Below are positions 9,421-19,516 of a stretch of DNA of 64,000 nucleotides, piece after piece. The DNA comes from Roseovarius spongiae (lineage in GTDB: Bacteria; Pseudomonadota; Alphaproteobacteria; Rhodobacterales; Rhodobacteraceae). The notes under the pieces were generated by a model. That model had not been told where the DNA came from and did no database searches. It saw only the letters and a program-made list of their open reading frames with translations. Position 1 is the first letter of the stretch. Every line of letters begins with the position of its first letter. The stretch is from positions 372,001 through 436,000 of the forward strand of contig NZ_RAPE01000001.1 of the NCBI RefSeq assembly GCF_003651245.1, read 5' to 3'. The position numbers and the translations under genes were made by a program.

Positions 9421-11055
9421 TCAGCGCAGGATCATCCCCTCCGGCCATTCGAGGTCGGACTTCAGCCCGATCTTCTGCGTCTCTCCGGCGGGAAGGTCGA
9501 ACTCCCAGGCGAGCACGCCGCGCTTGCCGTCGATATCGGTCTCGGTTGGCTCGGGGTCCGCGCTCCAGGTGATCGTCAGCTTCTCCTGCTCAGAATAGGC
9601 GACGCGGTCCAGCAGGCGCACCGGCCAGGTCTCCTTGGTGAGGTTCTCGACCTCGATGCGGACCTCTTCGCTGAGGTCGTTGGATTTCGAGATGACGCCG
9701 CTCGCGCCCTGTTCGCGGACCAGCACCGTGCGGGTCAGACGCAATCCCTCGATCGGACCGAAGGACAAAGTTTCCTCGGCCCCCGCCGCGATCAGGGCGA
9801 TGCCGCGTTGCCCCTGGTAGGCGCCGTCGAGGTAGAAATTCGCCTCGGCCGAGGGCAGGATCAATTCGCCCATGTCGTTGGTGAATTTCGCCATCAGGAA
9901 CGCGGTTTCATCCAGCAGCGGAACCGCCTCGGCAAAGACATCCGCCCCGGTCTCGAGCGTGTCGAGCGTGAGACGCATGTAATCGGCGCCGCTGGCGATG
10001 GAAACCGGTTCGGGGTAGGTGTAGGTTACGGCCAGTCCGTCAAATTCGGCCTCTGCGGTCACACGCTTGAACGCGGCGCCGGCGGCCATGTCCTGCGCCT
10101 CTTCGGCCATCACCATCGGCGCGGGCGCGGCGGAGGCCAGCGGAACGGGGCCGTCTTTCGGCTTTTCCATGACCCAGCGCCGCTCGGGCGGGAGGTCGCT
10201 TGGCGTGGTCTGTTCGGACGGGCGCACCGTCGAGAGGCGCAGCGCGACATCCTCCCAGTTCTCGCCGGTCGATTGCGCGACGAAAGCGCCGCGCTCGATC
10301 GCGAGCGCGCCGCTCGCGCGGTCGAGCCGCAGGTCATAGACCGGCCGCCATGAAGCGCCCGGAACCATGTAGGTGATCGTCATCATGCCTTCCATCGCCT
10401 TGTCGCCTGCGATGGCGACGGACAGCATCGCGCGTTCCTCGGGTTCGGGAACCAGGGCCGCCAGCGCCTGTCGCGCGGCCTTCAACTCTTCGGAGAGGTC
10501 CCTCAGCGCGCGCTCCGCCGCGTCGGCGCGGCGCAAGGCGTCATGGGCGTCGCGTTCGGCGGACAGGGTTTCCCGGCCGATCAGGCCGACGAGATCGCGC
10601 AACGCCGAGATGTCGAGGCCGGCGACCCCTTCGCCTTTGCCGATCTGCTCGAGGAAGGCGACCCGCGCCTTCGCCGCCCCCGCCTCGAGCCGGATATCCT
10701 GCACTTCCGCCTGCCGGTTGCGCATCTCCTCCTCGAGCCGCTCGACCTCTTCCTCGGCGGCCTTGATCGCGGCGCTGTCGGTGTCGCCCCGCGGCGGCAC
10801 GAAACGGTTTCGCGCCGTCACGCCGCCCATCTCGGCGCCGTCGACCGCGACTCGGACACTCGACAGTGGCGTGCCGAGCGGCAGGTCGGTGAGGATCAGG
10901 GCGTGCCGCCCGGCGGGGGCGGCAAAGGGCGCTTCGCGGGTGATCGTGGCGCCCTGCGGATAGAGCGTGACCGCGCTCACGTCGCTGCCGAGCGGAATGT
11001 CCTCGGCGAAGAGGGCGGTGGGCAGAATGGCGAGAGCGAGGGACAAGGCGCGCAT
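9421..11055 (-). CDS. Secreted DUF4139/DUF4140 (mucoidy inhibitor-like) protein
   Basis: 544-residue exported protein of the MuiA-like group. It has a Sec signal peptide (MRALSLALAILPTALFA), an N-terminal DUF4140-type beta domain and a Glu/Arg-rich coiled coil at about 90-130. The C-terminal DUF4139 beta domain contains PGASWRPVYDLRLD. The start ATG 11055 follows a strong GGAGGAA site, so longer upstream extensions are rejected. The family is widespread but has no firm biochemical role. Nothing nearby suggests a pathway. Confidence 0.85.
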   Translation of the reverse strand: MRALSLALAILPTALFAEDIPLGSDVSAVTLYPQGATITREAPFAAPAGRHALILTDLPLGTPLSSVRVAVDGAEMGGVTARNRFVPPRGDTDSAAIKAAEEEVERLEEEMRNRQAEVQDIRLEAGAAKARVAFLEQIGKGEGVAGLDISALRDLVGLIGRETLSAERDAHDALRRADAAERALRDLSEELKAARQALAALVPEPEERAMLSVAIAGDKAMEGMMTITYMVPGASWRPVYDLRLDRASGALAIERGAFVAQSTGENWEDVALRLSTVRPSEQTTPSDLPPERRWVMEKPKDGPVPLASAAPAPMVMAEEAQDMAAGAAFKRVTAEAEFDGLAVTYTYPEPVSIASGADYMRLTLDTLETGADVFAEAVPLLDETAFLMAKFTNDMGELILPSAEANFYLDGAYQGQRGIALIAAGAEETLSFGPIEGLRLTRTVLVREQGASGVISKSNDLSEEVRIEVENLTKETWPVRLLDRVAYSEQEKLTITWSADPEPTETDIDGKRGVLAWEFDLPAGETQKIGLKSDLEWPEGMILR

Positions 11056-11173
11056 GAAATTTCCTCCGGTTGGATGCGCACAATCTTTGCCGGGTATGAG
11101 AGCATTGCAAGCGCGGCGCGGAAAATTGTGCGGATTCACGCTAAATTAACCGTGATCGGGCCAGCGTGGCGGC

Positions 11174-11659
11174 ATGAGAACCGAACACGTCACATTGCGA
11201 CTGCCGACCGAGGCGGTGCAGGCCGTCCGGCGCCTGGCGCACGCGCGCGACATCACGCCGGGGCAGTTCATGCGCGAGGCGATCGGCGCGGAAATCAGGC
11301 GCTCCACGCGCAACGCGAAGACGCCCAACCGGGCGGATGAGCAGCTCCTCGGCCCCTTGCGGGTCCTCCTCGCCTCGGATTTCGCGCGCGCCACGTCATG
11401 GGAGGACCTGAACGACCGCCTGTGCGCCAAGGGCTACGCGCTGCGCGAGGCCGGCGGCGGGCTCGCCCTGCACGAGGCGCCGGGCGGCGCGCGGCTCTGC
11501 AAGGCGTCCGAGCTCGGTCACGCGTACGGCGCGCTCATGCGCCGCTTCGGCGCGCCCCTTCCGGGACACGCGCATCGTCACCTGGCCGACCGTATCCTTG
11601 GCACGGCGCGCCCGCGCGACGCGCCGCCGGATGATTTCGACGTGATCGAACCGTTCTGA
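11174..11659 (+). CDS. Ribbon-helix-helix protein with relaxase-tail-like domain
   Basis: 161 residues. Residues 1-45 read as an RHH DNA-binding domain: a beta strand (HVTLRLP), then two helices ending in TPGQFMREAIGAEI. Residues about 70-130 follow the pattern SW-x-DL-x(3)-L-x(3)-GY ... GGLAL ... CKASELG ... LMRRFG. As I recall that pattern, it resembles the segment found after the nuclease domain of plasmid relaxases. No transfer genes are near. It converges on asd with three bases between stops. It may be a chromosomal regulator descended from a mobilisation protein; that is inference. Confidence 0.75.
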   Translation: MRTEHVTLRLPTEAVQAVRRLAHARDITPGQFMREAIGAEIRRSTRNAKTPNRADEQLLGPLRVLLASDFARATSWEDLNDRLCAKGYALREAGGGLALHEAPGGARLCKASELGHAYGALMRRFGAPLPGHAHRHLADRILGTARPRDAPPDDFDVIEPF

Positions 11660-11662
11660 CGT

Positions 11663-12685
11663 TCAGGCCTTCTTCAACACCCGGTTGCCCAGCGTCTCGG
11701 CAATCTGCACCGCGTTCAATGCGGCGCCCTTGCGCAGGTTGTCACTGACGCACCAGAGGTTCAGCCCGTTCTCGATCGTGCTGTCCTGGCGGATGCGGCT
11801 GATGAATGTGGCGTAATCGCCGACGCATTCCTTGGGCGTCACGTAGCCACCGGATTCGCGCTTGTCGATCACCATGATGCCGGGGCTTTCGCGCAGGATG
11901 TCGCGGGCCTCGTCCTCGTCGAGGAACTCCTCGAACTCGATGTTGATCGCCTCCGAGTGGCCGACGAAGACCGGCACCCGCACGCAGGTCGCCGTGACCT
12001 TGATCGCCGGGTCCACGATCTTCTTGGTCTCGGCCACCATCTTCCATTCCTCCTTGGTCGATCCGTCCTCCATGAAGACGTCGATATGGGGAATGACGTT
12101 GAAGGCGATTTCCTTCTGGAACTTCTTGGGCGCCACCTCGGCCGTGGGATTGTAGACGGCCTTGGTCTGCTCCCAGAGTTCGTCCATGCCGTCCTTGCCC
12201 GCGCCGCTCACCGATTGGTAGGTGCTTACCACCACGCGCTTGATCCGCGCGCGGTCATGCAGCGGCTTGAGCGCCACCACCATCTGCGCGGTCGAACAGT
12301 TGGGGTTGGCGATGATGTTCTTCTTCGCACAATCCTCGACCGCCTCGGGATTCACCTCGGGCACCACGAGCGGCACGTCCGCGTCGTAGCGGTAGAGCGA
12401 AGAGTTGTCGATCACGACGCAGCCCGTCGCGGCGGCCTTGGGCGCGTATTGCTTCGTCGCGTCAGAGCCGACGGCAAACAGCGCGATGTCCCAGCCAGTG
12501 AAGTCGAACGCGTCGAGATCCTGCGTCTTGAGCGTCCGCTCGCCGAAGCTCACCTCGGTTCCCAGCGACCGGCGGCTCGCCAGCGCGGCGATCTCGTCGA
12601 CCGGGAAATGGCGCTCGGCCAGGATGTTCAGGATTTCGCGGCCCACGTTGCCCGTGGCGCCGACGACGACGACGTTGTAGCCCAT
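11663..12685 (-). CDS. asd: Aspartate-semialdehyde dehydrogenase
   Basis: 340-residue NADPH-dependent enzyme that reduces aspartyl-4-phosphate to the semialdehyde, the branch point for lysine/DAP, threonine and methionine. The nucleotide-binding loop is GATGNVG at 9-15, and the catalytic thiol is C130 in NPNCSTAQ. Length and motifs match the bacterial family. It is monocistronic, and dapA in the same pathway lies about 9 kb away. Confidence 0.97.
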   Translation of the reverse strand: MGYNVVVVGATGNVGREILNILAERHFPVDEIAALASRRSLGTEVSFGERTLKTQDLDAFDFTGWDIALFAVGSDATKQYAPKAAATGCVVIDNSSLYRYDADVPLVVPEVNPEAVEDCAKKNIIANPNCSTAQMVVALKPLHDRARIKRVVVSTYQSVSGAGKDGMDELWEQTKAVYNPTAEVAPKKFQKEIAFNVIPHIDVFMEDGSTKEEWKMVAETKKIVDPAIKVTATCVRVPVFVGHSEAINIEFEEFLDEDEARDILRESPGIMVIDKRESGGYVTPKECVGDYATFISRIRQDSTIENGLNLWCVSDNLRKGAALNAVQIAETLGNRVLKKA

Positions 12686-12753
12686 GATGTCCTCTCCGGA
12701 TCGAATTGCACTGGCCTCTTAGACGCAAAGCGCGGGGGTTGGAAGGGCTTCGA

Positions 12754-13929
12754 TCAGCGCGGGGCGTCACGGCTCAGCAGGTAGATCAGCGTCCCGGCGA
12801 GGATCACGATCCCGAAGAACGCGAACAGCGTCGCATAGGCGGCCCCGGTCCCGCCGCGCGCGAGCGCCGCCGCGTGCAGCGGGCCCGAGCCGAACTGCAT
12901 GACGCTGACCCCGCCGATGCCGAAGAGGTTCATCAACGTCACGCCGCGTCCGGCAAGGTGCGGCGGCAGGAAGCTGCGCCCGTGCGCCACCACCAGCGGA
13001 AAGCTTGCCCCGAAAAGGCCGATCACCGCGCAGAGCGCGACCGACAGTCCGACGCCATGCCCCACCAGCAGTGCGAGCGCGAGCGTCGCCGCCGCGCAGA
13101 CGAGGTTGCCGCCGAAACACACCCATTTCTGCGTGCCGAGCAGCCGGTCGAGCGGACCGTACAGGAACGTCCCCGCGATCATCGCCGCGCCCATCACCAG
13201 GGTCGCCTGGCCGATCTGCCCGGTTCGCAGGCCGAAGACATCGCCGAGATAGGGGCCGATCCAGAGGCCCCGGATCGCCGCGGCGGGCGCGTAGGAGACG
13301 AACATCAGGATCAGGATCGGCCAGAGCGCGCGCATCCGCAGCAGATCGAGGATCGAGCCGCGCGCGCCGCCCTCGACCGCGTCGGGGTCGCGCAGCACAA
13401 GCGCGATGCCGCCCGCCACCGCGAAGGCGATCACCGCCAGCCCCCAGAGCGAGGCGCGCCAGCCGAAGGTTTCGGCGGCAAACGCCATCGGCCAGGACGC
13501 CACGAGGTTGCCCGTCGATCCCACGCTCAGCATCACTGCCGCCAGCGTGGCGAAACGCGCCACCGGGAATTGCCGCGCGAAGATGTAGTAGGAGGCCATC
13601 AGGACCGGCGCGCAGCCGATCCCGATCAGCATCATCGCCAGCGTCACATGCCCCGGCGCCGCGGCCATCGCGAACAGCGCCGATCCCCCGCCGCCGCCGA
13701 GCGCCAGCAGCACGGCGGCCGTGCGCCGCGGCCCCACCCGGTCGAGCGCCCAGCCGATGGGCAGCTGCATCGCCGCGAAGCCGAGGAACCACATCCCCGA
13801 GGCGAAGGCGAGATCCTCGGCCGTGGCGCCGAGGTCGCGGCCCAGCACCCCGCCCAGCACCGCGAGGAAGGCGCGGAAGAACTGGCTCAGCACATAGGCG
13901 AGGCAGAGCAGGACCAGCCCGGCGCGCAT
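12754..13929 (-). CDS. MFS transporter
   Basis: 391-residue hydrophobic protein with about 12 predicted membrane helices and the loop 2-3 motif GWALDRVGPRR of the major facilitator superfamily. ATG 13929 lies five bases after the deacetylase stop codon and is preceded by GAGAGAA, so the two genes are cotranscribed. The substrate is unknown. Pairing with an acetylpolyamine-amidohydrolase/HDAC-like enzyme suggests transport of an acetylated amine or related compound, as inference only. Confidence 0.88.
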   Translation of the reverse strand: MRAGLVLLCLAYVLSQFFRAFLAVLGGVLGRDLGATAEDLAFASGMWFLGFAAMQLPIGWALDRVGPRRTAAVLLALGGGGGSALFAMAAAPGHVTLAMMLIGIGCAPVLMASYYIFARQFPVARFATLAAVMLSVGSTGNLVASWPMAFAAETFGWRASLWGLAVIAFAVAGGIALVLRDPDAVEGGARGSILDLLRMRALWPILILMFVSYAPAAAIRGLWIGPYLGDVFGLRTGQIGQATLVMGAAMIAGTFLYGPLDRLLGTQKWVCFGGNLVCAAATLALALLVGHGVGLSVALCAVIGLFGASFPLVVAHGRSFLPPHLAGRGVTLMNLFGIGGVSVMQFGSGPLHAAALARGGTGAAYATLFAFFGIVILAGTLIYLLSRDAPR

Positions 13930-13934
13930 TTCTC

Positions 13935-14864
13935 TCAGTCCGCGCCGCGCGCGATCAGCACGTCGACATGAGCGGCGGCGCAGCGCGCAAGCGCGGCGAG
14001 GTCGTAGCCGCCTTCGAGGTTTGAAACCAGCCTGCCGCCGCAATGCTTGTCGGCGAGGTCGCAAAGCCGCTCGGTGATCCAGGTGAAATCACTGTCCTCC
14101 AGCATCAGCCCCGCGAGCGGGTCGTCGCGATGCGCGTCGAACCCGGCGGAAACGAGCAGAAGTTCGGGCGCGAAGGCGTCGACGGCGGGCAGCACCTGCG
14201 CCTCCATCACCTGCCGGAACGCGCTGCCGCCCGCGCCGTCATGCAGCGCGACATTGAGGATGTTGCCGTCCACCCCGGTTTCGCCCGGGTCGCCAGTGCC
14301 GGGGAAAAGCGGCATCTGGTGGGTCGAGCAGAACAGGATGCGCGGGTCGTCCCAGGCGATGTCCTGCGTGCCGTTGCCGTGGTGCACATCGAAATCGACG
14401 ATCGCCACGCGGCCAAGTCCGTGGCGCTCCAGCGCGTGCTTCGCCGCGATCGCGACCGTGCCGAACAGGCAGAACCCCATCGGCGTGGCGCGCTCCGCGT
14501 GATGGCCCGGCGGGCGGCAGGCGACAAAGGCGTTGGCGGCTTCGCCGGCCAGAACCATGTCGACCGCGCGCACCGCGCCGCCCACCCCGCGCAGCGCCGC
14601 GTCCAGTGAGCCGGGCGAAATATACGTGTCCGGGTCCAGTTGCGCGGCTCCCGCCGCGGGCTCCGCCGCGCGGATCGTTTCGACATGCTCGGCGGAATGC
14701 GCCAGCAGCAGGTCGGCCTCTTCGGCCAGCGGCGCCTCCATGCGCTCCAGAACTTTGCCTTCGAGCGCGGCCAACAGATGTTCGAGCCGCGCGACCCGCT
14801 CGGGGTGGCCCGGCGGGGTGGCGTGGCGCAGGCAATCGGCGTGGGTCAGGAGGGCTGTGGTCAT
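13935..14864 (-). CDS. Histone deacetylase family protein
   Basis: 309-residue zinc amidohydrolase of the arginase-deacetylase fold. The catalytic histidines are in PPGHH (118-122), the metal ligands in DFDVHHGNGT (D159, H161), and the second Asp is in SAGFDAHRDDPL. ATG 14864 is chosen for its GAAGGTG site; upstream in-frame sequence looks non-coding. Bacterial members deacetylate small acetylated amines such as polyamines or acetoin-related targets; the real substrate is not evident. It is in an operon with the MFS transporter. Confidence 0.9.
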   Translation of the reverse strand: MTTALLTHADCLRHATPPGHPERVARLEHLLAALEGKVLERMEAPLAEEADLLLAHSAEHVETIRAAEPAAGAAQLDPDTYISPGSLDAALRGVGGAVRAVDMVLAGEAANAFVACRPPGHHAERATPMGFCLFGTVAIAAKHALERHGLGRVAIVDFDVHHGNGTQDIAWDDPRILFCSTHQMPLFPGTGDPGETGVDGNILNVALHDGAGGSAFRQVMEAQVLPAVDAFAPELLLVSAGFDAHRDDPLAGLMLEDSDFTWITERLCDLADKHCGGRLVSNLEGGYDLAALARCAAAHVDVLIARGAD

Positions 14865-14967
14865 GTCGGGCACCTTCGACGGCAAATCGCGGGCATGTGA
14901 CGCGAATCCGCCGCGGCTGTCCAGTGCAGGCTTGCCGTGATGGAAAGCGCGGGGCATTCTGGTGCGA

Positions 14968-16332
14968 ATGGCGACAGACGCGCAATCAGCGAGCGGGGCC
15001 GCCGCTGCGGCCGATCCGGCCCAGCAGGTGCAGGACATCGCGCTTGGCATCTTGGGGCAGACCAACAGTTTCATTCTCGGCCTGATGCGGCCGTGGAACG
15101 CCTATCAGATCGGCATCATCCTTGCGTTGTTCGTCGTGGCGCACCTGTTGCGCGCCATTTTCGGCCCAAGGCTGCACGACTGGATGCGCACCCGCGAGGG
15201 CTGGCCGAAGTGGCGGATGCGCCTTCTGGTCATGCTGCACCGCCGCTTGCGGCTGGTCTTCTTCGTGCTGACCGCCTGGCCGACCTACTGGATCATGCAG
15301 GAGGCGACATGGCCCAGCCGGTCCTACCTGATCGGCATCGCCGGGAGCCTCGCGCTCGCCTGGCTGGTGATCGCCATCGTCACCCGGCTGATTACCAACG
15401 GGTTCATCCGCGCGGTGGTGCGTTACGCGGGCTGGACATGGGCCACGCTGATCATCCTCGATCTCACCGACGAGGCGCAGAGCCTGCTCGATTCCCTTTC
15501 GGTCACGATCGGCGAGACGCGCCTGTCGGCCTGGCTCGTGGTGCAGGCGGTCGCCGTCCTCTGGGCGCTGATTTTCGTGGCGCGGCTGGCGTCGAGCACG
15601 GCCAGCGGCCAGATCCGACGCAACGAGGAAATCAGCCCCTCGATGCAGGTGCTGGCGGTCAAGTTCGTGCAGGTCGCGCTTTACGGGGCGGCGTTCTTCA
15701 TCGGGTTGCGTACGGTGGGGGTCGACCTGACCGGCCTCGCGGTCCTGTCGGGGGCCATCGGCGTCGGCCTCGGCTTCGGTCTGCAAAAGGTGGTCTCCAA
15801 CCTCGTGTCGGGGGTCATCATCCTGCTGGACAAGTCGATCAAGCCGGGCGACGTCATCAGCCTGGGCGAGACGTTCGGCTGGATCCAGACGCTGGGCGCG
15901 CGCTATGCGAGCGTGCTCACCCGCGACGGCAAGGAATACCTGATCCCGAACGAGGATCTGATCACCGGGCAGGTGGTCAACTGGTCCCATTCCAACGAAT
16001 TCGTGCGGCTCGACATCTATTTCGGCACCGCCTACGGCGACGATCCGCACGAGGTGCGCCGCATCGCCATCGGGGCGGCGGCGAGCGTCGATCGGGTGCT
16101 GCGGATGAAGGCGCCCGTGTGCCATATCGTCGGTTTCGGCGACAGTTCGGTGGATTACATCCTGCGCTTCTGGATCCGGGATCCGACGGCAGGGCTGACC
16201 AATATCCGGGGCAACGTCTATCTCGCGCTCTGGGATGCGTTCCGCGAGAACGGCATTTCCATCCCCTTCCCGCAGCGCGAAGTGCGGATGCTAAACGATG
16301 CCGAGGACGGCGCCGCGCCGACGCGGGCCTGA
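14968..16332 (+). CDS. MscS-type mechanosensitive ion channel
   Basis: 454-residue inner-membrane channel with several N-terminal helices. The pore-lining helix and beta domain are typical of MscS: the Gly/Ala-rich stretch SGAIGVGLGFGLQKVVSN runs into IILLDKSIKPGDVI, and YLIPNEDLITGQVVNWS follows in the beta domain. It releases solutes on osmotic downshift. The start is ATG 14968, or GTG 14962 two codons earlier. It is longer than E. coli MscS because of extra N-terminal helices. Confidence 0.93.
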   Translation: MATDAQSASGAAAAADPAQQVQDIALGILGQTNSFILGLMRPWNAYQIGIILALFVVAHLLRAIFGPRLHDWMRTREGWPKWRMRLLVMLHRRLRLVFFVLTAWPTYWIMQEATWPSRSYLIGIAGSLALAWLVIAIVTRLITNGFIRAVVRYAGWTWATLIILDLTDEAQSLLDSLSVTIGETRLSAWLVVQAVAVLWALIFVARLASSTASGQIRRNEEISPSMQVLAVKFVQVALYGAAFFIGLRTVGVDLTGLAVLSGAIGVGLGFGLQKVVSNLVSGVIILLDKSIKPGDVISLGETFGWIQTLGARYASVLTRDGKEYLIPNEDLITGQVVNWSHSNEFVRLDIYFGTAYGDDPHEVRRIAIGAAASVDRVLRMKAPVCHIVGFGDSSVDYILRFWIRDPTAGLTNIRGNVYLALWDAFRENGISIPFPQREVRMLNDAEDGAAPTRA

Positions 16333-16522
16333 CGGCGCAAGACGTTTCGCGCGTGTCCGGCGGTCCCGGGTCAGGGGCGAGCGCCATATTGGGCACGATC
16401 CTGCAAAATGCGCCGAAATTTCTGCGCCTTTCATTGAAACGGGCCGCGCCGATTGCTACCTTCGGGGCAGGCCCGGCACCCCGGCTTGCTTGAGGCGGTG
16501 CGCGACAGAGGAGGACATCGTC

Positions 16523-16939
16523 CTGTCTTTTACGACCCACGCGGCGCATGCCGCCGACACCGGGAGGCCCGCTGCGGCCTCCATCGCGGGCGCATCCGGC
16601 GAGGAGCAACTGGCCCGCATAATTTCATCCCTGAACGAAGACAAGGCCGAGGATATCGTCAAGATCGACCTGCGCGGCAAGTCCGCCATAGGCGATTACA
16701 TGGTGATCTGTTCGGGCCGGTCGTCGCGCCAGGTTTCGTCCATCGCGGAAAAGCTGGCCGAGCGGCTCAAGTCTGATCTCGGCACGCGGGTCGAGGGCAA
16801 GGACGCGGGCGACTGGGTGCTGATCGACACCGGCGACGTGATCGTCCATGTCTTCCGCCCCGAGGTGCGCGACTTCTACCAGCTGGAAAAGATGTGGCTG
16901 CCCGCCGGCGAACAGGCGGCCGCGACCTCTTCGGGCTGA
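16523..16939 (+). CDS. rsfS: Ribosome silencing factor RsfS
   Basis: Binds ribosomal protein uL14 and blocks subunit joining in slow growth. The DUF143 core is clear (KAEDIVKIDLRGKSAIGDYM, VICSGRSSRQV, GDWVLIDTGDVIVHVF, FYQLEKMW). The start is unusual: a perfect AGGAGG at 16509-16514 lies eight bases before CTG 16523, and there is no ATG, GTG or TTG between that site and the conserved core. The nearest conventional start is TTG 16490, with no clear ribosome site. With the CTG start the protein is 138 residues. rlmH follows directly after the stop codon. Confidence 0.88.
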   Translation: MSFTTHAAHAADTGRPAAASIAGASGEEQLARIISSLNEDKAEDIVKIDLRGKSAIGDYMVICSGRSSRQVSSIAEKLAERLKSDLGTRVEGKDAGDWVLIDTGDVIVHVFRPEVRDFYQLEKMWLPAGEQAAATSSG

Positions 16940-17410
16940 ATGCGGCTGCATGTCTGCGCGGTCGGCCGGGTGCGCCCCGGTCCTGAACGCGCTTTGCTGG
17001 ACGACTATTTCAAGAGGTTTGAACGCACCGGCCGGGCGCTCTCGCTCGGGCCGCTCGGCGAACACGAGGTGGACGAGCGCAAGGGCGGCGGCATGACCGG
17101 CGAGGCTACCCTGCTTGAACGCGCCATCCCCGACGGCGCGCTGCGGGTGATGCTGGACGAGCGCGGCGCGCTGCTGAGTTCCCCGAAACTCGCCCGCCGC
17201 CTGGCCGACTGGCGCGACGACGGCGCGTCCGACGTGGCTTTCGTCATCGGCGGCGCGGACGGTATCGACCCCGCGCTGCGCGCGACTGCGCGGTTCACGC
17301 TGTCCTTCGGGCCGATGGTCTGGCCGCACATGCTCGCCCGGGTGATGCTGGCCGAGCAGCTTTACCGCGCCGCGACGATCCTGGCGGGCACGCCGTATCA
17401 CCGCGAATGA
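16940..17410 (+). CDS. rlmH: 23S rRNA (pseudouridine1915-N3)-methyltransferase RlmH
   Basis: 156-residue SPOUT-fold methyltransferase acting on pseudouridine 1915 in helix 69 of 23S rRNA. The SAM-knot motif FVIGGADGIDPALR and the family C terminus LAEQLYRAATILAGTPYHRE are present. Its ATG abuts the TGA of rsfS, the usual rsfS-rlmH pairing, so translation is probably coupled. Length is normal for the family. Confidence 0.96.
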   Translation: MRLHVCAVGRVRPGPERALLDDYFKRFERTGRALSLGPLGEHEVDERKGGGMTGEATLLERAIPDGALRVMLDERGALLSSPKLARRLADWRDDGASDVAFVIGGADGIDPALRATARFTLSFGPMVWPHMLARVMLAEQLYRAATILAGTPYHRE

Positions 17411-17428
17411 CGCAGGTCCGCGCGGCGT

Positions 17429-17773
17429 TCACTCCACCGCGCGGATCATCTTGCGCTCGAGCACGCGCAGCACGGTCCTGAGATCGCCGCCGCGTTTCAG
17501 GATGCGCCCGTCCATGCCGATCACCGCGTATTGTCCCTGCCTGCCGCGCAGGCGGGGCCGCTTCTCGATCCGGTAGAGCGGATGTTCCGCGGTGCGCCGG
17601 AAGATCGAAAACACCGCCACGTCACGCAGGGAGGAAATGCCGTAATCCCGCCACTCCCCGGCGGCGACCATGCGCCCGTAAAGCGACAGGATCGGGGCGA
17701 GCTCAGTGCGGTGGAACGCGACCCGCTCGGCGTCGCCTCGGCCGGCGAGGGGGGTGGGCGATTGGTATGTCAT
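17429..17773 (-). CDS. DUF2794 domain-containing protein
   Basis: 114-residue soluble protein of a family restricted to alphaproteobacteria, recognised by FHRTELAPILSLYGRMVAAG and the basic C-terminal half (RIEKRPRLRGRQGQYAVI, LRVLERKMIRAV). Function is unknown. ATG 17773 is preferred over an upstream TTG because length then matches the family. It converges on rlmH. Confidence 0.85.
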   Translation of the reverse strand: MTYQSPTPLAGRGDAERVAFHRTELAPILSLYGRMVAAGEWRDYGISSLRDVAVFSIFRRTAEHPLYRIEKRPRLRGRQGQYAVIGMDGRILKRGGDLRTVLRVLERKMIRAVE

Positions 17774-17827
17774 GCTGCCAGAGTTGCCCCGAAGTGCGCG
17801 CAAGGCAAGAGAATTCGCGAGCTGCGA

Positions 17828-18112
17828 CTATCCGCACCAGACCCGGGTGACGATCCCGTCCTCGTCGATGTCGACGTTGAGCCGATCGGCGCGGTAATCC
17901 ATCGTGACGGCGGAATCGGGCGGGATGATCCGCAGCGGGCGGTCGCCATCGGTGAAATCATGGTCCGCGCGCGGCGTGCCGACCGTGTCCGCATAGGCCG
18001 AGGCGCCGCAGGCGTCCGGGCCGGGGTTGGTCAGGTTGGCGTCCCGCGGTGCGGACTCGGGCACGCAGGCGGCGCTGAACAGCGCGGCAGTGAGGATCAT
18101 CGGGTATTTCAT
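17828..18112 (-). CDS. I78-family peptidase inhibitor lipoprotein
   Basis: 94-residue exported lipoprotein: an N-terminal hydrophobic signal with lipobox-like SAAC (Cys16), followed by a compact domain ending in TMDYRADRLNVDIDEDG and a terminal TRVWCG. That C-terminal pattern is diagnostic of inhibitor family I78, small inhibitors of serine proteases. Cys in DACG and the terminal CG probably form a disulfide. The target protease is unknown. It is divergent from the formaldehyde dehydrogenase gene. Confidence 0.85.
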   Translation of the reverse strand: MKYPMILTAALFSAACVPESAPRDANLTNPGPDACGASAYADTVGTPRADHDFTDGDRPLRIIPPDSAVTMDYRADRLNVDIDEDGIVTRVWCG

Positions 18113-18251
18113 GTCGGTTCGCTCTCCGGTCCTTTCCCCTCCACTTTGGCGCGTTCCGCGCCGCTTTCAACCGCAGGTCGCCAAAGGCTGTTGAAACTGC
18201 GCGGGCTTTCGCCCAGAGTCGCGCCGGATCAAGGTTGAAAGGAAGCCGGAC

Positions 18252-19364
<1,113 letters not shown>

Positions 19365-19420
19365 GGCGGGCGCATCCCGCGCCCCGCCCGCGGACCTGAT
19401 CCGCTCCGGACAGGCCATGA

Positions 19421-19444
19421 GACCCCGGCGCGGAGGCCGGGGTC
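19421..19444. terminator. GC-rich hairpin after adhI
   Basis: GACCCCGGC (19421-19429) pairs with GCCGGGGTC (19436-19444) around a 6-nt loop. It lies in the 152-bp gap between adhI and the GST gene. There is no T tract, so it may be a weak terminator or RNA 3'-end stabiliser. Confidence 0.4.
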
Positions 19445-19516
19445 CGACGCGCCCTCTTGCGCGCGGCGTCGCGCGGCTTAGGTATCCGCCAGACATCAAT
19501 TTCAGGAGCCCGAGAC

